A stretch of DNA of 64,000 nucleotides from NCBI RefSeq assembly GCF_900100275.1, contig NZ_FNET01000018.1:1-64000 (forward strand). Reading direction: 5' to 3'. The stretch is from Lentzea albidocapillata subsp. violacea (GTDB lineage: Bacteria; Actinomycetota; Actinomycetes; Mycobacteriales; Pseudonocardiaceae). The position numbers and the translations under genes are program-made. The notes below the pieces were generated by a model that did not search any database, was not told the origin of the DNA, and saw nothing but the letters and a program-made list of their open reading frames with translations. Positions 35,288 to 44,253 of this stretch are shown piece by piece; within the stretch, counting starts at the first letter, position 1; each line of letters opens with the position of its first letter.

Positions 35288-35991
35288 GGGCGAGCACCTC
35301 CTGTGTATCGCTTCCTGAACAGCGTGCCGTCCCTGTTCACACCGTGCACCGTCAGGGTCGCACCTTCCGAAAGCATGATCGGTACGAGGGTGTCGCAACT
35401 CAGCTGGCCCCGGCACGGAACGTTGTGCGTGCGGCGAGTTTCATCTCGACGTCCGACGACTTGGTGATCCTCCGCACCGGCATGCCCAGGCGTTGAAGCA
35501 ACGCGCCGGCGGCTTGGGAATCGTCGTCCTTCCCGCTGACGATCGCATGAGCCTGGCCGTCAGGCCCGACCCAACGGCCGTGCGTCCTGCGTCCGGGATC
35601 GGTCATCGGATTGACCGGTGGAGGCAGTTCCTCGCGCAACTCGTTCGCGCGCTCCGCGGAGAGCTCGGAAGGGATCGAGGACGTCCCGGATCTATCACGT
35701 GAGCCGGTGGGCGCCAACACAGCTCGAGCCGATGGTGGCGACAGCGAACCTTGGTAGCCGCGGACCGAAGCGATGGCTGCGCCTAGCAGTTCACCAAGAG
35801 CCCGCATCTCGTTGCTGGCGTGTTGCCACTGTTCGTGAGTCGTCTCCGCCTCAGGATCAACGGACCCGTCCATCGCGTTTGCGAACAACGTGATCGCGTC
35901 CGAGGCCGACTCGCGAGCGCTTTCCACAAACTCGCGAGCCTTGCTCGCAGGCGCGCTCGAGCTGCGTGGAAATCTCGCCGAACGTCGCCAC
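35275..35991 (-). pseudogene. Degenerate SCP1.201-like deaminase toxin
   Basis: Reading from GTG 35991, which has GGGGAGG upstream, the first 17 codons give VATFGEISTQLERACEQ; the frame then changes near 35941 to KAREFVESARESAS and continues to about 35425. There SSDVEMKLAAR appears where a zinc His is expected, so Asp replaces His. About 13 codons are then missing and the frame changes again to NVPCRGQLSCDTLVP, ending at a TAG at 35275-35277. Two frameshifts, a deletion and a lost metal ligand mark it as inactive. Confidence 0.82.
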
Positions 35992-36043
35992 GCGCAACCT
36001 CCCCGGACCCCGTGCCGGACCAATCGGGACGGTACCGGTGTTC

Positions 36044-36097
36044 GTGGAGGGCGACCTGCGCGTCTTCGACCGGCCCGTGGCGTGGGAGCCCGAATAA
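36044..36097 (+). pseudogene. Remnant of isomerase 3' end (right direct repeat)
   Basis: The bases encode VEGDLRVFDRPVAWEPE and a TAA, matching the end of the isomerase-like protein (VEGDLRVFDRLVSWEPA). No more of that gene is present; upstream the frame has no similarity. It is the right copy of the direct repeat whose left copy is at 33624-33677, about 2.4 kb away. Confidence 0.75.
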
Positions 36098-36102
36098 CCG
36101 GC

Positions 36103-36990
36103 TCAGGCAGTTCCGTACTCCAGCCCCACGGTGAAGAGCAGGTCCTCGAAGTCGTCGGAGTAGTAGGTGACCATGCCGGCACCGTTGTGGTGCCCAACGG
36201 TTTCGAGCCCGCCCACGGGCATCGGACGCCACCAGTACACCCGCGAGCTGAGCTGGTAGGCGCTGTTCGCGTGGCACTCGGCGGCGAGCCGCCCGACCTC
36301 GTCCAGTGCCGCCAGCACGCCCGCGGTGCCCCGGTCCCGGATGACGTGGAAGACGAACTGGTCGCGGGCGGGCATCGCGACCAGTGCGCCGTGGGGCGCG
36401 TCGGCCACCCCGGTCACCATCTCGATGACCCACGGGATGATCAGCACCAGGGAGCCGACGTAGTCCGAACCTTGCAGGTAGTAGACGCCGTCGCCCTCGA
36501 GGTACCCGTCCGGCAGCTCCCTCGCCAGGTTCTCCGCGCCGGCGTCGTAGAGCTGGTCGATACCGTGCCGGAGCACGTCCTCGTCCTTCATGATCACGAT
36601 GGAGTCGGGCCGGTCGAAGGCGAGCACCCGGAGCAGGCCGGGCGTGATCTCGTCGGCGTAGGACGCGACCTCCGACGCCCCGCTGTCCGAGGTGGCCAGG
36701 CGCAGGTAGGTGTGCTGGAGCACGTCGTCGGTCGGCCCTTCGAGATCGGAGCCGTCCGCCGTCCCGAGAGCGATGGCCCGCCGGAAGTGCTCGTCGACCA
36801 GATCCGGCCACTCACCGGCCGGAACGCCGGCCAGTGCCGCCGACAGCGACTCGAACCCGAGCTCGAGCTGCTCCGGATGGCTGACCTCGACGTGGTCTTC
36901 GTGGACGACGATCCGCATGCCGATGAACGCAGGACTGCGGCGCGCCAGGTGCCGCAACCGGTCCTGTTGCGCGGTGGTGAGCAAATGCAC
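36103..36990 (-). CDS. Hypothetical protein, unknown family
   Basis: A 295-residue protein with no signal peptide or membrane helix, rich in acidic residues, with a start at GTG 36990. Blocks such as PDGYLEGDGVYYLQGSDYVGS and ALVAMPARDQFVFHVIRD suggest an alpha/beta fold; the general pattern recalls DUF1444-type proteins, but I cannot confirm this. It borders the toxin island on one side and the polysaccharide gene cluster on the other, and could belong to either. It starts six bases from the repeat remnant's end. Confidence 0.7.
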   Translation of the reverse strand: MHLLTTAQQDRLRHLARRSPAFIGMRIVVHEDHVEVSHPEQLELGFESLSAALAGVPAGEWPDLVDEHFRRAIALGTADGSDLEGPTDDVLQHTYLRLATSDSGASEVASYADEITPGLLRVLAFDRPDSIVIMKDEDVLRHGIDQLYDAGAENLARELPDGYLEGDGVYYLQGSDYVGSLVLIIPWVIEMVTGVADAPHGALVAMPARDQFVFHVIRDRGTAGVLAALDEVGRLAAECHANSAYQLSSRVYWWRPMPVGGLETVGHHNGAGMVTYYSDDFEDLLFTVGLEYGTA

Positions 36991-37043
36991 CGCCGGGACG
37001 TTACAAGTCCTGCGGCTGCGCGTCCGGGTTTTGCGCGAAAGGC

Positions 37044-37604
37044 TCAGACGGCTTTCAGGCCCTCCGGCGTCTGCTCGTGCCGGATCCCGCACTCCGGGCA
37101 GGAGAGATCATCCGAGAGCCGCACACCGCAAGCACAGACCCAGCCCTTCACAACCGCCGGATTGCCGGCGACGAACGCATGCGCGGGCACCGACCGAGTG
37201 ATGACCGCACCAGCCGCCGCAAACGCGTGCTCACCGATCACGGTGCCACACACCACGATCGCACCAGCACCCAAAGTGGCCCCACGCCGAACCAGGGTGG
37301 TCTCCAGAGCGTCGCCCGTCTTCTTGACGTGCGCACGAGGCCGCAGGTCGTTGGTGAACAACACGTTCGGCCCGAGGAACACGTCGTCCTCGCACGTCAC
37401 GCCGTCAAACACCAACGTGCCGTTCTTGACCGTCACGTTGTTGCCCAGCACCGCGCGCGACTCGACGAACGCGCCGTCGCAGATGTTGCAGTCACGGCCG
37501 ATGCGCGCGCCCGGCAGCACGTGCGCGAACGCCCACACGCGCGTGCCGTCGCCGACGTCGTCCGACTCGCACAGGCCGTGCGGGTGCACGCGGACGCCGG
37601 TCAT
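37044..37604 (-). CDS. WbpD/WlbB-like sugar N-acyltransferase
   Basis: A 186-residue left-handed beta-helix (hexapeptide) acyltransferase with the family blocks NICDGAFVESRAVLGNNVTVKNG and FLGPNVLFTNDLRPR. In the WbpD/WlbB group these acetylate the 3-amino group of UDP-GlcNAc(3NH2)A. The C-terminal tail has four Cys (CACG and CPEC), a likely zinc site. Its ATG overlaps the aminotransferase stop (ATGA). Confidence 0.88.
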   Translation of the reverse strand: MTGVRVHPHGLCESDDVGDGTRVWAFAHVLPGARIGRDCNICDGAFVESRAVLGNNVTVKNGTLVFDGVTCEDDVFLGPNVLFTNDLRPRAHVKKTGDALETTLVRRGATLGAGAIVVCGTVIGEHAFAAAGAVITRSVPAHAFVAGNPAVVKGWVCACGVRLSDDLSCPECGIRHEQTPEGLKAV

Positions 37605-38683
37605 CAGAGCGCTGCCTTCAGCGCCTCGACGACGCGGGTCTGCTGCGCCTCGGTGATCTCGGGGAACAGCGGCAGCGACAGGATCTCCGCGGCCGAGGTC
37701 TCGGCAATCGGGAACGAGCCGTCCAGGTGAGCGAACGCGCCGGTCTTGTGCAGCGGCGTCGGGTAGTGGATGCCGGCGCCGATTCCTGAGGCGTGCAACG
37801 CCTTCAAAACGCGGTCGCGATCGGCCACGCGCACGACGTAGAGGTGCCAGACGGGCAGGTTGCCGTCCAGCACTACCGGGGTGCGCACGCCGGGTACGTC
37901 GGCGAGCATCTCGGTGTAGCGGGAGGCGGCGGCGCGGCGGGACTGGTTCCAGCCCTCCAGGCGGCGCAGCTTCGCTGACAACACCACGGCCTGCAGCGTG
38001 TCGAGGCGGCTGTTGAAGCCGAGCACCGGGTGTTCGTACTTGCGCGGCGATCCGTGCTCGCGCAGCAACCGGACCGACTCGGCGATCGCGTCCGACGTCG
38101 TCAGCACCGCGCCGCCGTCGCCGTACGCGCCGAGGTTCTTGCCGGGGTAGAACGAGGTCGCGGCGGCGGCACCGAGGCCACCGACCGCGACGCCGTTGCG
38201 GCGCGCGCCCTGGGCCTGGGCGGCGTCCTCGACGACCGGAAGGCCGAGCGGCAGCAGTTCGACCGGGGCGGCCTGGCCGTAGAGGTGCACCGGCACAACG
38301 GCTTTGGTGCGCGAAGTGACCACAGAGGACACTTGGGAGACGTCGATCAGCAGCGTGTCGTCGACGCAGTCCACGAGCACGGGCGTCGCGCCGCAGCGGG
38401 CGACGGCCTCCGCCGTGGCGATGAAGGTGTTGGCGGGCAGCACGACCTCGTCGCCGTGGCCTACGCCCAGCGCGCGCAACGCCAGTTCGATGGCGTCGGT
38501 GCCGTTGCCGACACCGATGGCGTGCGGAACTTCTTGGTAGGCGGCGAACTCCGACTCGAACCGGGCGACCTGGGGGCCGTTGATGAAGGCTGTCGTCTTG
38601 AGCACCTCGGCCCAGCCGTCGGCCACCTCGTCGGCCACCTGCTCGTGCTGGGCACGCAGGTCCACCAGTGGAATCTCGATCAC
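37604..38683 (-). CDS. DegT/DnrJ/EryC1 sugar aminotransferase (WbpE-like)
   Basis: A 359-residue PLP-dependent aminotransferase acting on a keto-nucleotide sugar. The PLP Lys is in SFYPGKNLGAYGDGGA, and VEDAAQAQGA supplies the cofactor-contacting Asp. It begins with PLVDLRAQ, as in WbpE-type enzymes, and is directly followed by a WbpD-like acyltransferase, so 3-amination of UDP-GlcNAcA is likely (inference). Start GTG 38683 overlaps the upstream stop. Confidence 0.9.
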   Translation of the reverse strand: MIEIPLVDLRAQHEQVADEVADGWAEVLKTTAFINGPQVARFESEFAAYQEVPHAIGVGNGTDAIELALRALGVGHGDEVVLPANTFIATAEAVARCGATPVLVDCVDDTLLIDVSQVSSVVTSRTKAVVPVHLYGQAAPVELLPLGLPVVEDAAQAQGARRNGVAVGGLGAAAATSFYPGKNLGAYGDGGAVLTTSDAIAESVRLLREHGSPRKYEHPVLGFNSRLDTLQAVVLSAKLRRLEGWNQSRRAAASRYTEMLADVPGVRTPVVLDGNLPVWHLYVVRVADRDRVLKALHASGIGAGIHYPTPLHKTGAFAHLDGSFPIAETSAAEILSLPLFPEITEAQQTRVVEALKAAL

Positions 38684-39327
38684 GCGCTCTCCCCACGCAA
38701 CGGGCGGGCCGGCACGCCGGCCCACGTCTCTCCTGCCGGAACGTCCTGCAGGACAACGGCTCCCATGCCGATCACGGCACCGGCGCCGATCTTCACACCC
38801 TCGCGCACCATGGCTCCCTGTCCGAGGTACGCGGCCTCCCCGACGTGCACGGACCCCGCGAGCGAGGCGCGGCCGGCGAACGTGACGCCGTCCGACACCT
38901 CGTCGTCGTGGGTGATCAGCACCTGGGGCATGGCCACCACGTGCCGTCCTACCGAAAGCGGGGTCGTGATGACGACACCCGCGAGCAGAATCGTTCCGGC
39001 GCCAAGAGAAGCACCGGAAATAACAGCCGCCGGGTGCACGATGGTCGCCCATCGCTCGTCCGGCAGGTCGAGCTTCCTGGCCACGTTCAGCCGGACCAGC
39101 GACCGTCGCGCACTCGCGACGCACATGACGACGGCCGCGTCCGGATGATCAGCCAGGAGGTCGAGCCCGCCCAGCACGGGCACCCCGTCGATCAGGGTGC
39201 CGTGCAGGGCGGTGGAGTCGTCGAGCGCCCCGAGGGGGTTCCACGTCTCCGGGAGGAGGCGGACCGCCGCGAGAGTCTCGCGAGCGAGTCCACCTGCCCC
39301 GATGAACAGCAGTGGCCGTGCGGTCAC
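38680..39327 (-). CDS. NeuD/PglD-family sugar O/N-acyltransferase
   Basis: A 215-residue two-domain enzyme: an N-terminal Rossmann-like PglD_N domain (FIGAGGLARETLAAV) and a C-terminal hexapeptide beta-helix with HPAAVISGASLGAGTILLAG. PglD acetylates UDP-4-amino-sugars. It could pair with the second DegT aminotransferase at 44254-45393. It overlaps its neighbours by four bases on both sides. Confidence 0.88.
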   Translation of the reverse strand: MTARPLLFIGAGGLARETLAAVRLLPETWNPLGALDDSTALHGTLIDGVPVLGGLDLLADHPDAAVVMCVASARRSLVRLNVARKLDLPDERWATIVHPAAVISGASLGAGTILLAGVVITTPLSVGRHVVAMPQVLITHDDEVSDGVTFAGRASLAGSVHVGEAAYLGQGAMVREGVKIGAGAVIGMGAVVLQDVPAGETWAGVPARPLRGESA

Positions 39328-42300
39328 CCGAGCACCACGTCCACCCAGTAGTTGCCACCGTTGTAGGTCGAGGTCGGGAAGCCCGACCCGGCCGTGAACA
39401 CACCGGCGGACGGCGCGGCGGTCAGCGGCGGTGAGGTCACCGTGCCGAAGTAGCCGGCGTTCACCGCGTAGTGACCCGTGGTGGTCGTGTACGAGGCCGT
39501 GTACTCGGTGTTGGCCGTGATCGCGACCGGCTCCGAGAACGTCAGCGTCTGCCAGCCGGACTCTGTTTCACCAGAGAACGTGCCGGTGGCCAGGCGCTGG
39601 CCGTCCGCGGACCAGAGCGACCCGGTGTGGGTGCCGGTGTTGCCCGCGCCCTTGTAGAACTTCACGCCGGTGACCTGCCCGTTCGTGCCCGACGTGAACT
39701 TGACGCCCAGCTCGTACGCGCCGTTGTCATCAGCCGAAGTTACCGTCGGCACGGTCGCCGCGCTGAACAGCGAACACGGGCAGGTCTGCGTCGTCGCCGT
39801 GGTGAACGACCACGTGACCGGGTTGGCCATCATGTTGCCGAACGCGTCCGCGGCCTTGGCGCTCACCGAGTACACAGTGGACGCCGCGAACCTGGCCGCG
39901 GGGGTGAACGTGATCATCCTGCTGTCCGCCGAGAGCGACCGCGTGCCGGCGATCTTCGCGCCACCGGGGTCGGTGACGTCGAACTGCGCCGAGTTGAGGT
40001 CCACGGGCTCGTCGAACGACATCGTGACCACCGAGTTCAGGGCCACCTCGGACGCGCCGGTCAGCGGCGTGTGCGACTGCTCCACCGGAGCGACGTTGTC
40101 CGCGTTGGGCTGGTAGACCACGTCGACCCAGTAGTTGCCGGAGCCGTACGTCATGGTCGGGAACCCGGTGCCCGGCACGAACACGCCGTTCGTCTCCTGC
40201 GGCGCCGTCAGCGGACCGGAGTTGACCGCACCCGTCCCGAAGTACCCGGCGTTCACCGCGTAGTGCCCGGTGGTCGTCGTGTACGAGGCGGTGTAGGTCT
40301 GGCCGGAGCTGACGATCACCGGCTGCGAGAACGTGAGCGTCTGCCAGCCCGTCGCGGTCTCACCGGTGAACGTGCCGGTCGCGAGGCGCTGACCGCTGGC
40401 GTTCCAAAGGCTGCCGGTGTGCGTGCCGGTGTTGCCGGATCCCTTGTAGAAGCGGACACCGGTGATCTGGCCCGACTGGGTCGGGGTGATCCGGACGCCC
40501 AGCTCGTAGGCGCCCGAGTCGTCGGCCGACGTCTGGTCCGGCACCGTCGCCGTGCTGAAGAGCGAGCACGGGCAGGTCGCGGTGGTCGTGGTCGTGAAGT
40601 TCCACTCCGCGGCGTCCGGCATCGCGATGCCGTTGACGTCCGCGATGCCCACGTGCGCCTGGTATTGCGTGCCGGGCACGAGCTTGCCGGACGGCGTCCA
40701 GGTGACCGTCTTCTGGTCTCCGGACAGCGACACCGAGCCGGACAGCTTGGCGCCCTTCGGGTCCTTCAGCCAGATCTGCGCCGAGGCGGGGTCGATCTCC
40801 TCGCTGAACGTCGCCGTCAGCGCGCTCTGCAGGCCCACGTTCGTCGCGTCCACGGCCGGCGTGCGGTTCGTGATCGTCGGCGGCGTGGTGTCGCCGTTGA
40901 GGCCGTTGCGGTAGATGACGTCGACCCAGTAGTTCGTGGCGTTGTACGACGAGTTCGGGAACCCGCCGCCACTTCCGTACCGGTAGACGCCGTTGCCGCC
41001 GTCGACACCGTTCTGCAGCGCGTGCAGCGACTGGTAGTCGGCGCCCTGGCCGTTGAAGTAGCCGGAGCTGACCGAGTAGCGGCCGTTCGGGGCGTAGTAC
41101 GAGACGACGTAGGTCGTGTTCGCCTGCACCTGGACCGGCGAGTTGAACATCAGCTTCTGCCAGCCGGACGTGGTCTCACCGGTGAACGTGCCGGTCGCGA
41201 GCAGCAGACCCGTGGAGGTCCACAGCGAGCCGGTGTGCGTGCCGGTGTTGCCGGTGCCCTTGTAGAAGCGGACGCCGAGCACCTCGCCCTTGCCGTCGAA
41301 GCGGACCTTGGTGCCGACCTCGACCTGGTTCGTGTCACCGGCGTCGATCACCGCCGGTGCCGCGAAGTCGTCCCAGACCGTGCACGGGCAGGTCGCCGGA
41401 CGCGGCGAGCCTGTCGTGAACGTCCAGTTCGCCTGCGAGGACAGGTTTCCGGCCGCGTCCGCCGCCCTCATCGTGACGGTGTAGGCCGTGGCCGCCAGCA
41501 GCGGCGCGGACGGCGTGAACGTGATCGTGCGGGCGTCGTTGGAGATCGACGTGGTGCCCGTGATCGCACCCGACGGCCCTGTCACCGTCACCTGGGCCGA
41601 AGCGAGCGTCACGTTCTCGTCGAACGTGCCGGACACCGTGGTGTTCAGTGCGACGGAACCGGCGTTGCTCACCGGGGACATCGCGCTCTGGATCGGCGCG
41701 CGCGTGTCGGGACCGGGGTCCGTCGCCCACACCACGTCGACCCAGTAGTTGGTGTGGTCGAACGTCTGGTTCGGGAAGCCGGCGCCGAAGCGGAAGACGC
41801 CGTTCGGTCCGTCCACACCGGACTTGAGCCCGGTGATGGGTTCCATGTAGGCCTGTTGCTGGTAGAACCCGCCGGTGTCGTAGGCGAAGTGCCCTGTCGG
41901 CGTGTAATAGGACACGATGTAGGTCGTGTTCGCGTTCACCGCGACAGGCTGCGGGAAGAGCAGCGTCTGCCAGCCCGTCGGGCTCTCGTTGGCGAACGTG
42001 CCGGTGGCGAGCAGATCACCGTTCGAGCTCCACAGGCTGCCGGTGTGTGTGCCGGTGTTGCCGGTGCCCTTGTAGAACTTCACGCCGCGGACGTAGCCGT
42101 TGCTCGCGGCTTGCCACTTCACGCCGAGCTCGAGCTGCGAGTTGTCGTTGGCGGAGGCGACCTTGGGGACCTCCGTGCCGGCGAACATGCCGCACGGGCA
42201 GGTCTTGGCGGTGACGTTCGGCGTGGCGGACACGGGTGTGGAGAGGTTCAGCGAGTCGTCGACCGCGCGGACCCGCAGTTGTGCCGTGCCGGACTGGTTC

Positions 42301-44105
42301 GGCGTGTAGGTGTAGCTCCACGACGTCTGGCCGGCCTGCCAGTCGGCGTAGTGCCAGCGCGTGCCGCCGTCGGTGGAGACCTCGACGCCCGCGACCTTGC
42401 CGGCGGCGTCGATTACCGTGCCGCCGAAGGTGTAGGGCTGGCCGACCGTAGCCTGCGCGGGCTGGGTCGTGATCAGCACGCTGGGCGCCGTGTTGTCGTT
42501 GATGGCGCCGGAGATGACGAGCTGGTCGGCCGCCCACAGCTGGTAGGGCTGCACGCCCATGTCCGCGAGGAAGTTGACCGTCGCCTGCTTCATCCGCTGG
42601 TCCGACGTCGGCGTGTTGGTCGGGAAGGCGTGTTCGTCGTCGACGCCCCACGCCCACTGGACCGTGCCGGCACCGAACACCAGGGCGCCGGACGGCGCGC
42701 GGTAGTACGTGATCGCGTGCGTCTCGGTGCTGGATCCGTACTCGTCGCCGTAGTTCTTCAGCGCGTAGTAACCGTCGAGGTCCACCGTCGTGCGCGACAT
42801 CTGCGCGACTCCGGCGGGCTGGAAGCCGTTGTCGTAGACGGTGTTCCACTCGTAGCCGAGCGTGCCGGGCTGGAACGTGTACGTGCTGCCCGCGGTGAGG
42901 TTCACCAGGTCGGTGTTGCGCCAGAGCCGCATCTTGCCGTACGCGGCCGGGACCTGCAGCGAGTCGTCACGCCGGCCGTTGACCGTGAACATGTTGCCGA
43001 GCAACGCGTTCTCGGGTCTGCCGCCGTCCTGCGGCGGGCTGTAGCGCGGATCTCGCCACGTGCCGGTCCAGGTGTTCTCGCCGTCGTTCTGGGTGCCCTT
43101 CGTCTCCTTGAAGCAGACCATGGTGCGCCAGTCGGTCTGGGAGGAGTCGATGCTCTTCTCCCACTTCGTCTTCCAGAAGATCTCGTTGCCGGTCAGGAAC
43201 GCCATGTGCACGCCCGCGTCACGGGCGGCCATCACGTTGTTCCACTGCTCGTTCGACCAGTACTCGTCGTGGCCGACCGCCATGAAGACCTTGTGGTTCT
43301 TGATCAGGTTGCCGCGGCGGGCGGAGTCGACGTCGGTCGTGTAGCTCATGTCGTACCCGTTGCGCTCCAGGAACCTGAGCATCGGGTACTCGGCGTTGAA
43401 GATGAAGTTCTCGTCGCCGTCGCCGCCGGTGTACGGACGGTTGTAGCTGACCTTGTACGAGCTGCCGCCCTGGCCGGGGCCGTCGCCGAAGTAGAGGCTG
43501 TTGCCGCCGTAGCGGTTGTAGGCGACCCAGGTGGCGTCGGAGGTCTGGAAGAAGATCTTCGAGGTCGAGCTGTCGTCGCGGACGACGAACGCCATCTCGT
43601 TCTCGAGGCCGTTGTCGAGGCGCGTCATGCGGACGTAGTAGATGCCGGAGACCGCGGTGGACGGGATGTCCCAGGTGAGCGACACCGCCCAGTTGCCGCA
43701 GTCGATGAGCGCGGTAGGTCCGTCCCGCAGACATGGTGGCTGGTTCTGCGGGGTGTTGCGCTGGACCGTGCCCATGTGCCGGGCGCCCTTGCCGCCGTAC
43801 CAGCCCATCCGGTAGATGTCGAGCTTGTACGACGGAGCCGGCGTCAGCATCTTGAAGCTGACGGTCTGGCCGACGTTGTAGCTGATGTCCGTCGTGTACC
43901 CGAGGATCGTGTCGTCCCGGTACTGGGCCTGCCAGTTGTCCGCCCCGGTCTCCGTGTTCTCGCACGCGACCTTGTTGGTGACGGGGAAGTCACACGGAGC
44001 GGCGTTGGCCTTCGGAGGGTTGAAGACGCCGAGCACGAACATCGTCGACGCGACTAGTGCCGTGATCACAAGCACCCGCACGAGACGCGACTGCTGAGCC
44101 ACCAT
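39324..44105 (-). CDS. Giant secreted protein: DMFase-like domain plus four DUF4082/Ig-like units
   Basis: A 1593-residue exported protein. After a signal peptide (cleavage near ANA-AP) comes a domain of about 500 residues like the N,N-dimethylformamidase large-subunit C-terminal fold (VGHDEYWSNEQW, YNRYGGNSLY). An Ig-like domain follows, then four repeats of about 270 residues beginning near 634, 903, 1176 and 1439; each starts with CPC, has the DUF4082 pattern FYKGTGNTGTHTGSLW, and three are followed by a Big_5-type Ig domain. The last module ends the protein. The start is ATG 44105. It is coupled to the acyltransferase and aminotransferase genes downstream, so it belongs to the polysaccharide locus, possibly as a surface glycan-binding or -modifying protein. 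Confidence 0.88.
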   Translation of the reverse strand: MVAQQSRLVRVLVITALVASTMFVLGVFNPPKANAAPCDFPVTNKVACENTETGADNWQAQYRDDTILGYTTDISYNVGQTVSFKMLTPAPSYKLDIYRMGWYGGKGARHMGTVQRNTPQNQPPCLRDGPTALIDCGNWAVSLTWDIPSTAVSGIYYVRMTRLDNGLENEMAFVVRDDSSTSKIFFQTSDATWVAYNRYGGNSLYFGDGPGQGGSSYKVSYNRPYTGGDGDENFIFNAEYPMLRFLERNGYDMSYTTDVDSARRGNLIKNHKVFMAVGHDEYWSNEQWNNVMAARDAGVHMAFLTGNEIFWKTKWEKSIDSSQTDWRTMVCFKETKGTQNDGENTWTGTWRDPRYSPPQDGGRPENALLGNMFTVNGRRDDSLQVPAAYGKMRLWRNTDLVNLTAGSTYTFQPGTLGYEWNTVYDNGFQPAGVAQMSRTTVDLDGYYALKNYGDEYGSSTETHAITYYRAPSGALVFGAGTVQWAWGVDDEHAFPTNTPTSDQRMKQATVNFLADMGVQPYQLWAADQLVISGAINDNTAPSVLITTQPAQATVGQPYTFGGTVIDAAGKVAGVEVSTDGGTRWHYADWQAGQTSWSYTYTPNQSGTAQLRVRAVDDSLNLSTPVSATPNVTAKTCPCGMFAGTEVPKVASANDNSQLELGVKWQAASNGYVRGVKFYKGTGNTGTHTGSLWSSNGDLLATGTFANESPTGWQTLLFPQPVAVNANTTYIVSYYTPTGHFAYDTGGFYQQQAYMEPITGLKSGVDGPNGVFRFGAGFPNQTFDHTNYWVDVVWATDPGPDTRAPIQSAMSPVSNAGSVALNTTVSGTFDENVTLASAQVTVTGPSGAITGTTSISNDARTITFTPSAPLLAATAYTVTMRAADAAGNLSSQANWTFTTGSPRPATCPCTVWDDFAAPAVIDAGDTNQVEVGTKVRFDGKGEVLGVRFYKGTGNTGTHTGSLWTSTGLLLATGTFTGETTSGWQKLMFNSPVQVQANTTYVVSYYAPNGRYSVSSGYFNGQGADYQSLHALQNGVDGGNGVYRYGSGGGFPNSSYNATNYWVDVIYRNGLNGDTTPPTITNRTPAVDATNVGLQSALTATFSEEIDPASAQIWLKDPKGAKLSGSVSLSGDQKTVTWTPSGKLVPGTQYQAHVGIADVNGIAMPDAAEWNFTTTTTATCPCSLFSTATVPDQTSADDSGAYELGVRITPTQSGQITGVRFYKGSGNTGTHTGSLWNASGQRLATGTFTGETATGWQTLTFSQPVIVSSGQTYTASYTTTTGHYAVNAGYFGTGAVNSGPLTAPQETNGVFVPGTGFPTMTYGSGNYWVDVVYQPNADNVAPVEQSHTPLTGASEVALNSVVTMSFDEPVDLNSAQFDVTDPGGAKIAGTRSLSADSRMITFTPAARFAASTVYSVSAKAADAFGNMMANPVTWSFTTATTQTCPCSLFSAATVPTVTSADDNGAYELGVKFTSGTNGQVTGVKFYKGAGNTGTHTGSLWSADGQRLATGTFSGETESGWQTLTFSEPVAITANTEYTASYTTTTGHYAVNAGYFGTVTSPPLTAAPSAGVFTAGSGFPTSTYNGGNYWVDVVLG

Positions 44106-44253
44106 TGGGTTTCACCTCTCGGACGGAGTTACCGTGTGTGATCCGCGCACTACGCTGGACAGCACAGGGCTGCTACTCCGAACGTCGGCGATCTCGGTAA
44201 AACTGTTACGTGTCAACACAAGAATGTTCCTGTGGGGGTTGAATCCCTACTTT

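Noticed and set aside
39471..44057. A 1528-codon open frame on the plus strand opposite the giant secreted gene
   Set aside because: It is an antisense shadow caused by GC-rich codon bias; it has no signal or domains, only Arg/Val/Gly-rich sequence.
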